Position numbers and translations under genes: made by a program. Source: Sphingomonas daechungensis (lineage in GTDB: Bacteria; Pseudomonadota; Alphaproteobacteria; Sphingomonadales; Sphingomonadaceae). Taken from it: 64,000 bases of DNA. The notes below the pieces were generated by a model. The model searched no databases. It was given only the letters and a program-made list of their open reading frames with translations, and was not told the origin of the DNA. Location: positions 2,119,001 to 2,183,000 of the forward strand of contig NZ_CP060780.1 of NCBI RefSeq assembly GCF_014489495.1, given 5' to 3'. Within the stretch, counting starts at the first letter, position 1. Every line of letters starts with the position of its first letter. Below are positions 8,755-18,911 of the stretch, in pieces.

Positions 8755-9389
8755 CTAGTTCCGGGGAACCACGGCGCCGATCATGAGCACCTCGGGCGCC
8801 GGTTCCGACAGCCGGATCGACCCGCCGGATTCCTCCGCTAGGGTGGAAGCCAGCCAAGCTCCCGCCGCACGCGGTTCGATCTCGCCACTTGGAACGCCTT
8901 TGGTCAGGATTTCACGGAGACCCGCGTCCAGCATGACACGGGGCCCTCACCGCGGATCGCGATTTCCAGTCCTGCACCCGTGGTTTCGGCGCCCACGTCC
9001 AGCCTTCCCCGCGCACCAGAGCGTCTCCGGCGATGAGCGCGAGGTTGAGGAGAAGCTTCATTGCGCCTTTCGAGAGCTTCTCGGGAGCAACCATCCAGCC
9101 AAGCTCGATCCTTCGCTCGGCCCCAAAAATGCCCTGAAGGGCGACCTTGGCCTCGTTCGCGTCGATTAGCTCGCCAAACCCCCTCCGGCTCCAAACGCGA
9201 GACGAAAGAACTTCAGCTTGTTCGCGGTAGCCCGGGCACTGTCGCCAAGGAGCTCCAGGCATTGCGCCCGCATCTCGGGATCCTGCTCGTCAGCGAGCAG
9301 CTCGATACCATTGTTGAGTGCCCCACGGGCGACATCAGGTCGTGGCAAAGCCTTGAACACAGGAGGCTGGCGAAATCGACGTCCTTCAT
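8755..9389 (-). CDS. chpT: histidine phosphotransferase ChpT family (two or three frameshifts)
   Basis: About 210 residues from ATG at 9389 to TAG at 8755. The pieces in order are DFASLLCSRLCHDLMSPVG (phospho-His16), ALNNGIELLADEQDPEMR, NKLKFFRLAFG, FGELIDANEAKVALQGIFG, LLLNLALIAGDALVRGG, and VLMIGAVVPRN at the end. This is the ChpT fold: a dimerising helical bundle plus a kinase-like domain that does not bind ATP. In alphaproteobacteria it relays phosphate from CckA to CtrA and CpdR. It is the first gene of the che operon, 73 bases before cheA. Confidence 0.85.
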
Positions 9390-9491
9390 GGTCGGCGTGA
9401 GTGAACCAGACTTCACCTTCGTGCAAGTTTGCGCATCCGGGAGAACGGCGGCTAGCATGTTGGCGATCCAGCCTGTTGGAGACAATCGCGC

Positions 9492-10757
9492 GTGAGAAGC
9501 CTCGCCTTTGCGGCCGTCGCCGCCACTTTGACACTCAGTTCCGCAATCTCTGCCCCGCCGACGTCGACCGTGACGATCGACAAGGCTCGCATCGACCGCT
9601 CACTGCAGGACATGGTCAGCAGCGGCCGCGCCGCTGGAGCATCGGCTCTGGTCTGGAAGGATGGCAAGGAAGCATATTTCGGTACCGCTGGGTATGCGGA
9701 CCGGGAGGCGAAACGCCCCTTCAGCCGTGACACGCTTGTCCAGATCTTCTCTATGACGAAGCCAGTGAGCGGCGTGGCGTTCATGCAGCTTTGGGAACAG
9801 GGCAAGTTCGGCCTGGACGATCCCTTGTCCATGTACCTGCCGGAATTCGCCAACGCCAAGGTGTTCGTGGGCAAGGACACTGCCGGCAATCCAATCCTGG
9901 TCGCCCCGCGCCGCCCGATCCTGATCCGCGACATTGTGCGTCACACCGCAGGCTTCGGCTATGGACCGGGCCCAACCTACCCCGAAGAGGCATTCGCGAA
10001 GGCCGACCCGCTCAACCTCGCGAATGATCTGCCGGAGTTCGGGCGCCGCCTGGCCACGGTCCCTCTGCTCTACGAACCTGGGACGAAATGGCGTTACAGC
10101 GCGGGCGTCGATGTCCAGGCCCTGCTCGTCCAGAAGCTGAGCGGGCAGCCGTATGAAGAGTATGTGCGGCAGCATATCTTCGAGCCGCTCGGGATGAAGG
10201 AAACCGGCTGGACGCAGCCGGAGTCGATCCTGCCCCGCCTTGCCGCAGGCTATGCCAAGGGCCCCGACGGAACGCTGCAAAGAAAGTCCGAGGCCGACTT
10301 CCGCCACATGAACTTCAATCCGGAGCGTAAGCTCACCATGGGGGGTGCCGGCCTGATTTCGTCCGTCGACGACTTCATGCGTTTTGCTCGGATGCTGGTG
10401 AACGGCGGAACCCTGGACGGCGTGCGCATCCTAAAGCCGTCGACGGTAAGGATGATGGCGACCAACGAGCTCGATGCGCGGGTGACCGACCGGCAGTGGC
10501 TTCCGGACAAGGGGAACGGCGGCTTCGGCATCGACTTCGCTGTACGCACCGGACAGCCAAAGGACACTCAGGAAAATCGCGGCGCCGTCGGCGAGTTCTT
10601 CTGGGACGGCGCCTGGTCAACCCTGTTCTGGGTCGATCCCGCCAACAAGCTGACGGCGGTGTTCTTCGTCCAGAAAGATCCGTTCGACCGGTCTCTCCAC
10701 CGCGACATCCGGCGGGCAATTTACGGGGACGATTATCTGGGACCGACGGGCGACTGA
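9492..10757 (+). CDS. secreted beta-lactamase-family serine hydrolase (class C-like)
   Basis: 421 residues, GTG start, signal peptide (LAFAAVAATLTLSSAISA). The SxxK nucleophile motif is FSMTK (Ser87 to Lys90); the tyrosine motif is KWRYSAG (Tyr202). DIVRHTAGFGYGPG and LGMKETGWTQP are typical of the family that includes esterases, D-aminopeptidases and class C beta-lactamases. Probably periplasmic. The substrate cannot be told, and resistance should not be assumed. Divergent from chpT. Intact. Confidence 0.88.
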   Translation: MRSLAFAAVAATLTLSSAISAPPTSTVTIDKARIDRSLQDMVSSGRAAGASALVWKDGKEAYFGTAGYADREAKRPFSRDTLVQIFSMTKPVSGVAFMQLWEQGKFGLDDPLSMYLPEFANAKVFVGKDTAGNPILVAPRRPILIRDIVRHTAGFGYGPGPTYPEEAFAKADPLNLANDLPEFGRRLATVPLLYEPGTKWRYSAGVDVQALLVQKLSGQPYEEYVRQHIFEPLGMKETGWTQPESILPRLAAGYAKGPDGTLQRKSEADFRHMNFNPERKLTMGGAGLISSVDDFMRFARMLVNGGTLDGVRILKPSTVRMMATNELDARVTDRQWLPDKGNGGFGIDFAVRTGQPKDTQENRGAVGEFFWDGAWSTLFWVDPANKLTAVFFVQKDPFDRSLHRDIRRAIYGDDYLGPTGD

Positions 10758-10765
10758 GCCGAATA

Positions 10766-11752
10766 TTGAAGTGGCGAAAAGAATCCCCATATCCAACACG
10801 TGGGGGCCACCAGGTCATCAGCGTCGAGCTTCTGCCGAGCCATTCGGGATGGCGGCTGGACCGCGCGCTTGCCGATGCGCTCCCGACTTTATCTCGCGAA
10901 CGGCTAAAGGCGCTCATCCGCAGCGGATCGCTGCAGTCGATGGCCTCGGTGGCGGTTCGCGATCCGGCGACCAAGGTCCGCGGGAACGAGGCTTTCCAGC
11001 TCACGGTTCCCGAGCCGACGCCGGCGCACAACGTACCTCAGGACATTCCACTGAGGATCGTCTTCGAGGATGAGCATCTGCTGGTCGTCGACAAGCCGGC
11101 GGGCCTCGTCGTTCACCCGGCGGCGGGTAACCCGGACGGGACCTTGGTGAATGCCCTGCTCCACCATTGCGGCGGCAGCCTGTCGGGTATCGGCGGCGTC
11201 GCCCGGCCGGGGATCGTCCATCGGATCGACAAGGACACTTCAGGACTGCTGGTGGTTGCCAAGACGGACGTGGCCCATGAGGGCTTGGCCAAGCAATTCG
11301 CCGTCCACTCGATCGACCGGAGATACCTGGCCATCGTGAAGGGGAGACCGAAGACCTCAGAAGGCACGGTCGATGCCCCGCTCGCGCGGTCTTCGACCAA
11401 CCGCAAGAAGATCTCGATCGTCGAAGGTGGTCGCGGCAAGAGAGCGGTAACGCACTGGCGCCGCTTGGAATTCCTGCGCGATGCAGCACTCGTCGAGTGC
11501 CGACTGGAAACGGGCCGAACCCATCAGGTCCGGGTTCACATGGCCTCGCTCGGGCATCCCTTGCTCGGCGATCCTGTCTACGGCCGTTCGGCAAAGAGTT
11601 CTTCCGAGCTGTTGAAAAGGCTTAATTTTCATCGTCAGGCGCTTCACGCGGCGGAGCTTGGATTCGTCCACCCCGTAACGAAGAACCGCTTATCGTTCGC
11701 GAGTGGCATGCCAGCGGACATGCAGGAACTGTTCACCGCCCTTTTGGTATAG
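10766..11752 (+). CDS. RluA-family pseudouridine synthase (RluD-like)
   Basis: Up to 328 residues. An S4-like RNA-binding domain (GWRLDRALADALPTLSRERL) precedes a catalytic domain with the RluA active-site motif GIVHRIDKDTSGLLVVAK (catalytic Asp in RID) and TGRTHQVRVHMAS. It isomerises uridines in 23S rRNA; RluD is the likeliest orthologue. The start is doubtful: TTG at 10766 is the only in-frame candidate near the preceding stop, and a one-base error around 10801-10806 could hide a GTG at 10771. Confidence 0.85.
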   Translation: MKWRKESPYPTRGGHQVISVELLPSHSGWRLDRALADALPTLSRERLKALIRSGSLQSMASVAVRDPATKVRGNEAFQLTVPEPTPAHNVPQDIPLRIVFEDEHLLVVDKPAGLVVHPAAGNPDGTLVNALLHHCGGSLSGIGGVARPGIVHRIDKDTSGLLVVAKTDVAHEGLAKQFAVHSIDRRYLAIVKGRPKTSEGTVDAPLARSSTNRKKISIVEGGRGKRAVTHWRRLEFLRDAALVECRLETGRTHQVRVHMASLGHPLLGDPVYGRSAKSSSELLKRLNFHRQALHAAELGFVHPVTKNRLSFASGMPADMQELFTALLV

Positions 11753-11809
11753 GAATTAACGTGCCAGGCAGCGTAATAAGCAGCCGGCCCAGGGAGACGT
11801 TTGAAGCAC

Positions 11810-12711
11810 ATGGCACAAAAGAATGTCGTCTCGATCCCCGCAAGCGGCGGGGAGGCAGGGCTGAATCGCTACCTGTCCGAGATCAAGAAATTTCCGATCC
11901 TCGCCCCGGAAGAGGAATACATGCTCGCCAAGCGCTGGCGTGAGCATGGGGACACGGACGCGGCCGCCAAGCTGGTCAACTCGCACCTTCGTCTCGTTGC
12001 GAAGATCGCCATGGGCTATCGGGGCTACGGCCTGCCGGTCAGCGAGCTGATCTCCGAAGGCAATATCGGCCTGATGCAGGGCGTAAAGAAGTTCGAGCCC
12101 GACCGGGGCTTCCGCCTCGCCACTTATGCGATGTGGTGGATCCGCGCGTCGATCCAGGAATTCATCCTGCGCTCGTGGAGCCTCGTGAAGATGGGCACGA
12201 CGGCGGCCCAGAAGAAGCTCTTCTTCAATCTCCGCCGGATGAAGAACCAGATCGAGGCGTTCGAAGAGGGGGATCTCAAGCCAGCGGACGTCGCCAAGAT
12301 CGCCAAGGACCTCGGCGTGACCGAGGAAGAAGTCGTTTCGATGAACCGCCGTATGGGCATGGGCGGCGACACCAGCCTCAATGCCCGCTCGCGAGCACCG
12401 AGGGCGAAGGTCAGTGGCAGGATTTCCTCGTCGACGAAGGTCCGCTCCAGGACGAGCGGATCGCCGAGGACCAGGAAAGCCGCGTCCGCCACGACCTTTT
12501 GATGGACGCGCTGGAGACGCTCAATGAGCGTGAGAAGTTCATTCTCACCGAGCGCCGCCTGACCGACGAGCCGAAGACGCTCGAAGAGCTGAGCCAGGTC
12601 TACGGCGTCAGCCGCGAGCGCATTCGCCAGATCGAGGTGCGCGCTTTCGAAAAGCTGCAGTCGGCGCTGATCCGTCTGGCCGGCGAGAAGAGGCTTCTGC
12701 CCGCCGCCTGA
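11810..12711 (+). CDS. rpoH: RNA polymerase sigma-32 factor RpoH (one frameshift)
   Basis: About 300 residues from ATG at 11810 (a TTG at 11801 is also in frame). Region 1.2/2 is clear (LNRYLSEIKKFPILAPEEE; LVNSHLRLVAKIAMGYRGYG; ATYAMWWIRASIQEFILRSW), including the RpoH-box-like Q-K segment (TTAAQKKLFFNLRR). Region 4 follows in another frame (LNEREKFILTERRLTDEPKT; YGVSRERIRQIEVRAFEKL). The break is repaired by one C at 12384-12386 (SLNAPLAS...). It directs heat-shock transcription. Confidence 0.95.
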
Positions 12712-12715
12712 GAAA

Positions 12716-12792
12716 TGGCCCGCTCCGAGGGGCTCGAACCCCCAACCTTCGGGTTCGAAGCCCGACGCTCTATCCGGTTGAGCTAGGAGCGG
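12716..12792 (-). tRNA. tRNA-Arg (anticodon TCG)
   Basis: A 77-nt cloverleaf on the minus strand: acceptor stem CCGCTCC (12792-12786) pairs with GGAGCGG (12726-12720), discriminator G, and the CCA end is encoded (12718-12716). The anticodon arm TCGGG-CTTCGAA-CCCGA places TCG at positions 34-36, reading CGA codons. The T loop GGTTCGAGCCC is canonical. It lies four bases past the rpoH stop on the opposite strand. Confidence 0.95.
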
Positions 12793-12867
12793 ATGCCGTT
12801 TCCAATACCCATGGACCGAGAGTTTTCAACGCGGGAAATGGCTCTATCGATGTCGGGGTAGCACCCG

Positions 12868-14058
12868 ATGTACAGGCGAGCGGCGAAGCGACAACCGATA
12901 CCGGTGAATTGCTCAAGTCCGAAATCCTGGGTCCTTGTGCTGACCGTTTGGCTCCTGGCCTTTGGAACTCCTGCGCGCGCGCAAGACATCAGATCCCCGG
13001 GACCCTCCGAGACCAAGTCCCCTGCAGCTCAGGAAGAGCCCGCCGGCAAGGGAAAGGACCGGCGTAAAGCCGACGTCCTTATCGCGCCTGTCCCATTCTC
13101 AAGCCCGTCAAGCGGCCCCGGCCTCGCAGGGGGTGTCGTCGTCTTCTACAACCCGAATGGCGGACCCCAGCAATGGATCACGGGCGGGGGCGTAATCTGG
13201 ACCAATCGCGGTACGAAAGGCCTAGGCGCCTATCACAGCATGTCGCTGAACCAGGACCGTTTCCGGTTCAACGCTCTCGCGACCTACCTGAATGCCATCC
13301 AGCGATATTTCGGCGTCGGCGAATCCGATGGCGATCGAGGCGAGTCTCTGGAGCTCCGAAACAAGACGTTCGAAACCCGGCTGCATGCGCAAATACGAGT
13401 ATTTCCGCATGGCTATGGGGGCCTCCAGTATCGTCTCATGACGACGAATGCGGAGCCCAACGAGGATCCGGGCCGGACGCAGCCTCCGCCCCAAGACGAA
13501 CTGAACAGCACCCTTTCAATGCTCGGCCCCTCGTTCGCCTACGACGCGCGCGACAGCCAGACTCAGCCGCGCCGGGGCGTGCTGCTGAGCTCGTCATGGC
13601 TGTTTGGAGCGAAGGTGCTGGGCAACAGCTTCGCGCACAACAAGCTCTCTTTATCGGGAAGCGCTTACGAACCTCTAGGAACTGGCACCGTAGTTGCTGC
13701 CAATGTTCGGATCTGTGCGACGTCCGGCCATGTCCCCTATTACGACCTGTGCATGTTCGGATCGGACAACGCGCTTCGCGGATATCCAAGCGGTCGCTAC
13801 CGCGACCGTGCAAGCTGGGCAGCTCAAGTCGAGCTCCGGCAGCACATCATCGGTCGCTGGGGCGGCGTCGCTTTCGCGGGGTTGGGAGGGATCGCCCCGT
13901 CGGCTGGCGATATCGTCGGGAAAGGTAATATGCTCCCCGCGGGCGGCATCGGGGTCCGTTATCGCCCGTTCAACGACAACGACGTGCAGGTTCGGCTCGA
14001 TTTCGGTCTGGGTAAGGACGCCAGCGGAATCTATCTTGGGCTCGGCGAAGCATTCTGA
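12868..14058 (+). CDS. BamA/TamA-family outer-membrane beta-barrel protein
   Basis: 396 residues with a signal peptide (VLVLTVWLLAFGTPARAQD). The rest reads as the Omp85-type surface-antigen barrel (Bac_surface_Ag): alternating strands such as FNALATYLNAIQRYFGVG, GPSFAYDARDSQTQPRRG and DNALRGYPSGRYRDR, the last matching the conserved RGxxxGR-like barrel motif. It ends in Phe (GLGEAF), the C-terminal signal of outer-membrane proteins. There is no room for POTRA domains, so it is a short family member of unknown cargo. Intact. Confidence 0.82.
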   Translation: MYRRAAKRQPIPVNCSSPKSWVLVLTVWLLAFGTPARAQDIRSPGPSETKSPAAQEEPAGKGKDRRKADVLIAPVPFSSPSSGPGLAGGVVVFYNPNGGPQQWITGGGVIWTNRGTKGLGAYHSMSLNQDRFRFNALATYLNAIQRYFGVGESDGDRGESLELRNKTFETRLHAQIRVFPHGYGGLQYRLMTTNAEPNEDPGRTQPPPQDELNSTLSMLGPSFAYDARDSQTQPRRGVLLSSSWLFGAKVLGNSFAHNKLSLSGSAYEPLGTGTVVAANVRICATSGHVPYYDLCMFGSDNALRGYPSGRYRDRASWAAQVELRQHIIGRWGGVAFAGLGGIAPSAGDIVGKGNMLPAGGIGVRYRPFNDNDVQVRLDFGLGKDASGIYLGLGEAF

Positions 14059-14130
14059 ACCGTAGGCGACGAACACCAATCCTTGTATCAAGCCCGGCGT
14101 GCGATCCGCGTGCCAAGATCGAGAGTGCTG

Positions 14131-14383
14131 ATGACCGAACAGAAAGATCTTCCCGGCGGCGTGATTCATGAGTTGCCGGGCGACCTGAGAAATGCGTTGG
14201 TCGCCGAACCCGCAGCGCTCGCAACCTGGGAAGTTATCACCCCCTCGCTCGCAACGAATGGATCTGCTGGGTCGACTCCGCAAAAAAGCAGGAGACCCGG
14301 CTGAAGCGCATCAAGTGGGGCACGGAGAACCTACGCGACGGGAAGCGCCGCCCTGCTGCTGGCCCGGCTGCCCTCACCGCTGA
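14131..14383 (+). CDS. YdeI/OmpD-associated family short protein (two frameshifts)
   Basis: About 84 residues across three frames: LPGGVIHELPGDLRNALVAE then ALATWEVITP; LARNEWICWVDSAKK (after adding a C at 14240-14244); and RRPCCWPGCPHR (after adding a C at 14351-14353). This corresponds to the C-terminal part of YdeI-like proteins, sometimes annotated as bacteriocin protection. An alternative upstream start at 14083 adds 16 residues. Function here unknown. The 163 bases after it hold nothing I recognise. Confidence 0.7.
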
Positions 14384-14546
14384 AGCCCGCCACCCCTGAA
14401 AACATCTGTCGGGCGCAGAATCGAGACGGCATCTCTTCCGACCCCTTGCCAACGGCGGCAAACAGTCCGACGCTGATTGTTTCAGAAGAGCGCGTGAGCG
14501 CCTTCAAGCGACTCGCGCGCCCGGGAACGGACGAAGGGAGAGTCGC

Positions 14547-16573
14547 ATGCCTGGAACTGCTGCCAACGGCACTCGAGCAATCGCGCTGGTCGGACCGGCC
14601 GGCGCGGGAAAGACCAGCCTGGCGGAAGCCATGCTGTTCGCAGCCGGAGCAACCGACCGGCTTGGCTCCACTGCAAACGGCAGCAGCATCGGCGATAGCA
14701 GCCCGGAAGCCCGCCAGCGTGGCGGCTCAACCGAGGTCAACCTCTACAACTTCAAATATCTCGACGACGAATATGCGCTGATCGACGTGCCGGGATCGAT
14801 CGGTTTCGCCGCCGATGGCGCTCGCGCGGTCGCTGCTGCCGACCTGGCGATCGTCGTCGTCGATCCGGATCCGGCGCGCGCACCTCTCGCGGCCCCTGCC
14901 CTTCGGATGCTCGACGAGCTCGGCATTCCCCATCTCATTTACGTCAACCGGATCGACCAGGCCCATGGTCGCATCCGCGATCTGTTGACAGCCCTCCAGC
15001 CGATGAGTGTCTCTCCGCTGATTGCTCGCCAGATTCCCATTTGGGACGGCGAGAAGGTCAGCGGCTTTGTCGATCTCGCGCTCGAATACGCCTTCAAGTA
15101 TCGCGCGGGGCAGGAAAGCGAGCGGATCGATATTCCCGCCGACCTGCAATCGCGTGAAATCGAAGCACGGACGCACATGCTGGAACAACTCGCCGATCAT
15201 GACGACGAGCTGCTCGAGCAATTGCTGATGGATGAGACGCCGAGCCGCGAGAAGGTGCTGAAGGACCTCGCTCGCGAGACCGGCGAGAACATCGGCGTGT
15301 CGGTTCTGTTCGGCTGCGCCACGAGCTCATGGGCGTGAGGCGGCTGTTGAAAGCCCTACGTCACGAAGCTCCTGCACCGCAGTCATCGGCGACGCGGTTG
15401 TCCGTCGCGGACCCGTCGATGTACGTGTTCAAGGTTCTGCATGGTTCCATCGGGCGTCTGGCACTCGCCCGAGTTCTCGGCGGCAAGATCCGCGAGGGCT
15501 CGGACCTCAAAGCGCAAAGCGGCGAGCACACCCGCGCAGGCTCGCTGTTCAAGGTCCAGGGTGAGAAGACGCAGAAGATTACCGAAGCGAACCCCGGCGA
15601 CATTGTCGCCATCGCCAAGGTCGACGGCGTCAAGGGTGGCGAATGGATCGGCTCGGGCAAGCTGCCGCCCGCCATCGACATCGAATATCCGGCGCGAAAC
15701 TGCGCCTTCGCGATCGAACCGGCCGACCGCAAGGATGACGTGAAGCTCTCCGGAGCGCTCCAGCGGCTGGTCGAGGAAGATGCCGGGCTGGTCGTCGAAC
15801 ATGACGAGGCGAACCACGAGATCCGTCTTCGCGGCGTCAACGACGAGCATCTCAGCACCGTGATCGGCCGGCTGAAGCGCCGCTACGGAGTCGAGGTGAA
15901 GAGCCATCCGCCAGCCGTCGGCTATCGGGAATCCGTCCGGAAGCCCGTCCGGCAGCACGGCCGTCACAAGAAGCAGTCAGGTGGTCACGGCCAGTTCGGC
16001 GACGTCATCATTGAAATTCGCCCAGTCAGCCGCGGCGACGGCTTTCAGTTCGAAGAAAAGATCCATGGCGGCTCGGTGCCGAAGCAGTGGATCCCGGCAG
16101 TCGAGGACGGCGTGCGCGAGGCCATGGTAAAGGGACCGCTCGGCTTCCAGGTAGTCGATGTCGCAGTGACCCTGGTCGATGGCAGCTATCATAGCGTGGA
16201 CAGCTCGGAGCTCGCGTTCCGGCTAGCGGGCAGGCTGGCGATGCAGGAGGCTCTGTCAGCGGCTGCGCCCCACCTGCTGGAGCCGATGCACAAGATCACC
16301 GTCGTCTGCCCGTCGAGCGCCACCAGCCGCATCACCTCGGCGGTCGCCGGACGGCGCGGCCAGATGCTTGGCATGGGACCGCGTGATGGCTGGACCGGCT
16401 GGGACCGCGTCGAGGCCCTGTTGCCCGAGGCGGAGCTGGGCGGGCTGGAAGCAGAGCTTCGGTCGCAGAGCCAAGGCCTTGCCACCTACGAGGCGGAGTT
16501 CGACCATCTGGCCGAGCTCAACGGGCCGCTTGCGGACAAGGTGATTCAGCAGCGCGTTCCAGAACCGGCCTGA
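14547..16573 (+). CDS. elongation factor G-like GTPase, divergent paralogue (one frameshift)
   Basis: About 675 residues with the EF-G domain order: G domain (P-loop GPAGAGKTS at 16-24; DVPGSIGF in place of the usual DTPGH; YVNRID in place of NKMD), domain II (YVFKVLHGSIGRLALARVLG), domain III and domain IV with SGGHGQFGDVIIEI. The break is closed by one G at 15331-15333 (SSWGVRRLLKAL). The altered G motifs place it with the EF-G-like group (FusA2 type), not the translocase. Its role in such bacteria is not settled. Confidence 0.85.
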
Positions 16574-16603
16574 CCGCCGAAAATTGCTGACGACAGACAC
16601 CGG

Positions 16604-16623
16604 CGGCTCGTCTAGGCGAGCCG
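16604..16623 (+). other. hairpin just upstream of the flippase start
   Basis: CGGCTCG (16604-16610) and CGAGCCG (16617-16623) form a perfect 7-bp stem with a 6-base loop, ending four bases before the ATG at 16628. It lacks a T run, so a rho-independent terminator for the upstream EF-G-like gene is not well supported. It would cover the ribosome-binding region of the flippase and may limit its translation. Confidence 0.35.
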
Positions 16624-16627
16624 GCGA

Positions 16628-17923
16628 ATGAGGCACTGGTTCAAAGACGCCCACTTCCGGTCGCTGCTGAAGAATAGCGGCTACCTGGCGGCGTCGAAGG
16701 CGGTGGCGGCCGTCGCCGGAATCGCCACGCTTGCCATTGCCGGGCGAGGGCTCGGCGTCGAGCTTTTCGGCATGCTCATCCTCATCACCAGCTATGCCAA
16801 GGCAGCGAGCGGGCTGAGCAAGTTTCAATCGTGGCAACTGATCGTCCGCTACGGCGGGCAGGCTCTCGTCACCGGCGAACATGAGGAGTTTAAGGCCTCG
16901 ACCGGCTTCGCCTTCGCTCTCGACGTCTTGAGCGGCCTCGGCGGGATGCTCGTCGCGGTCATGTTGCTGCCGTTCATCGGTCGATGGTTCGGGATCGACG
17001 ACCGATTTCTGTGGCTTGCCATGCTTTATTGCACGTTGCTCCCGACGATGGGCGCCGCGACCCCGATCGGCGTCCTGCGGGCACTCGACCGCTTCGACCT
17101 GATCAGCTGGCAGGGCAGCGGCTATCCAATCGTTCGCGCCGTGCTTTCGGCCATTGCTTTCGCCTTGGATGGCGGTTTCGAAACCTATGTCGCGATCTGG
17201 TTCGTTACCGAGCTCGGGGCGATCTTTACATGTGGTTCCTGGCCTGGCGGGAGCTTCGGCGGCGGGGGATGCTAGAGGGCATTCGGCCGACCTTGCGGCC
17301 GGAGATGCTTCCCGGGCCTGGCGCTTCGCGATCCACGTCAACCTAACGTCCAGCCTCGTCACTGCGTGGGGCCGGTAGCGCGATTGGTGGTTGGCGGCCT
17401 TTTAGGTGCAACGGGCGCTGGCCTGTTCCGAGTGGCTTCCAGCTTGACCGACAGCGCCGCGAAGCCGGCGGACCTCTTGTCCAAGGCCTTCTACCCGGAA
17501 GTGGTGCGAATGGACCTCAAGACGAAGAAACCGTGGAACCTGATGCTGCGCGGTACCGCCATGGCCGCTTTCGCCAGCATTCTCAGCGTCCTCATTATCC
17601 TCGTCGTCGGAAAGCCGTTAATCTCGCTGCTGTTCGGCAAGGAGTTCATCGGCGCCTACCCGATTATCCTCGTCCTCATTATCGCGCCACTGCTGGCGAT
17701 CATCAGCTTCCCACTCCCGTCGATGCTCTACGCGCTCGACCGGCCGGATGCGCCTCTCACCGCGCGCCTGATCGGCACGATCCTCTTCTTCGTGACGGTC
17801 GCGCCACTCTCATGGAGCTTTGGAGTGATCGGAGCTGCCCTGGCCTTCGTCATTGGTAATGCGGCCACCGTCATCGTCCTCGTTTTCCAGCTCTTTCGAG
17901 AATACCGCCGGGTCAGGGCGTGA
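16628..17923 (+). CDS. oligosaccharide flippase / polysaccharide biosynthesis membrane protein (about three frameshifts)
   Basis: About 430 residues of a Wzx/MOP-type exporter. The first piece (LLKNSGYLAASKAVAAVAG; LGVELFGMLILITSYAKA) has the family's N-terminal helices. After breaks near 17230-17270 and 17320-17365 it continues with FAIHVNLTSSLVTAWGPVAR, LLSKAFYPEVVRMD and several further membrane helices to FQLFREYRRVRA. Such proteins flip lipid-linked sugars across the inner membrane. The stop overlaps the next start (17920-17925), implying an operon with the ELM1-like gene. Confidence 0.82.
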
Positions 17924-18911
17924 TGGAACCGACGCCGCGGATCTGGGTGCTGCTCGGCTGGCGCCGGGGCGACAACAACCAACTGCTCGCCCTGGCCGAA
18001 GCCCTCGGCCTGCCGTTCGAAACCCGGACGCTTTCCTATCGGAGAAGCTGGGCGCTCTTGCTCAACCTTCTTCCCAAGCGCCCTCATTTGTTGACCAGGC
18101 GCGCGCGACATTCGTTTGAACCGCCATGGCCCGATCTCGTGATTGGAATCGGGCGTCGAAGCGTCGCGGTGTCGCGTTGGATCAGAAAGCGCAGCGGCAA
18201 ACACACGAAAATCGTCCGCCTCGGCAATCCACGGCGGAAAATCGGCTGTTCGACCTGGTCATTACGACTGCCCAATATCCCGTTGCTCATGATGAGAATG
18301 TCCTGGTCCTTCCGATCGCCCTGGGTCGGCATGGAAAACCGCCGAAACCGACGGACGCGGAGAGCAAGCTTTTGAACTCGCTCCCGCGTCCGCACCTGCT
18401 AGCCGCACTCGGCGGGCCGACGCGGTATTGGCGGCTGCCTGAGGACCGGCTTGTCAATTCCTTGAAGGTGCTCGCGCAACGGGCAAAATCGACCGGCGGC
18501 ACCCTGATCGTGATTGGAAGCCCGCGAACTCCGGCGTCTGCGTTCGAAGCGGTGCGAGCTTCTGGCGTAGCTTGCCACGTGATTTTGGATCGAGAGGTTC
18601 GCTATCCGATACTTCTCGCCGACGCGGATGAGAACTTCGTCACCGCCGATAGTGTATCGATGATCTCCGAAGCGGTGATGACAGGGAACCCGGTGGGGCT
18701 GATACCCGTCGAGCTCGACAGCGAAGGCCGCCAGAAGCTCGGCATCGAAGGCGTCTCGATCTCCCGACGCGACATTCGCAAGTTCTGGGCAAATCTCGAT
18801 CGTCTCGGCTTAGCCGGCACGGTCGATCGCCCGCTCTGCAATCCGATCGAGGATCCGGTGCGAATGGCAGCCGACGCCGTAAAGCGACTTCTAAGCCAGC
18901 GCGTCCCCTAA
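17923..18911 (+). CDS. mitochondrial-fission ELM1-like family protein (one frameshift)
   Basis: About 330 residues. The N-terminal part (RIWVLLGWRRGDNNQLLALA; WPDLVIGIGRRSVAVSRWIR) continues, after a break near 18235, with LFDLVITTAQYPV, LAALGGPTRYW, TLIVIGSPRTP and FVTADSVSMISEAVMTGNPV. This is the ELM1/DUF1022 family, a glycosyltransferase-like two-domain fold frequent in alphaproteobacteria. Proximity to the flippase suggests envelope-sugar metabolism. Its end overlaps the convergent gene by 21 bases. GTG at 17920 is an alternative start. Confidence 0.8.

Noticed and set aside
9492-10757. Calling the serine hydrolase an antibiotic-resistance beta-lactamase
   Set aside because: Only the general class C-like fold and SxxK motif are visible; most members of this family are esterases or peptidases.
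12384-12386. Programmed frameshift in rpoH
   Set aside because: No slippery heptamer or downstream structure is apparent, rpoH is not known to use one, and the same type of G/C-run loss breaks dozens of unrelated genes here.
16256-17362. Long minus-strand frame (368 codons) opposite the EF-G-like and flippase genes
   Set aside because: It is antisense to two well-recognised genes, has no protein-like composition and reflects the high G+C third positions. The same applies to 30339-31550 (+), 53973-55028 (-), 61806-62771 (+), 9600-10307 (-) and 4677-5516 (+).
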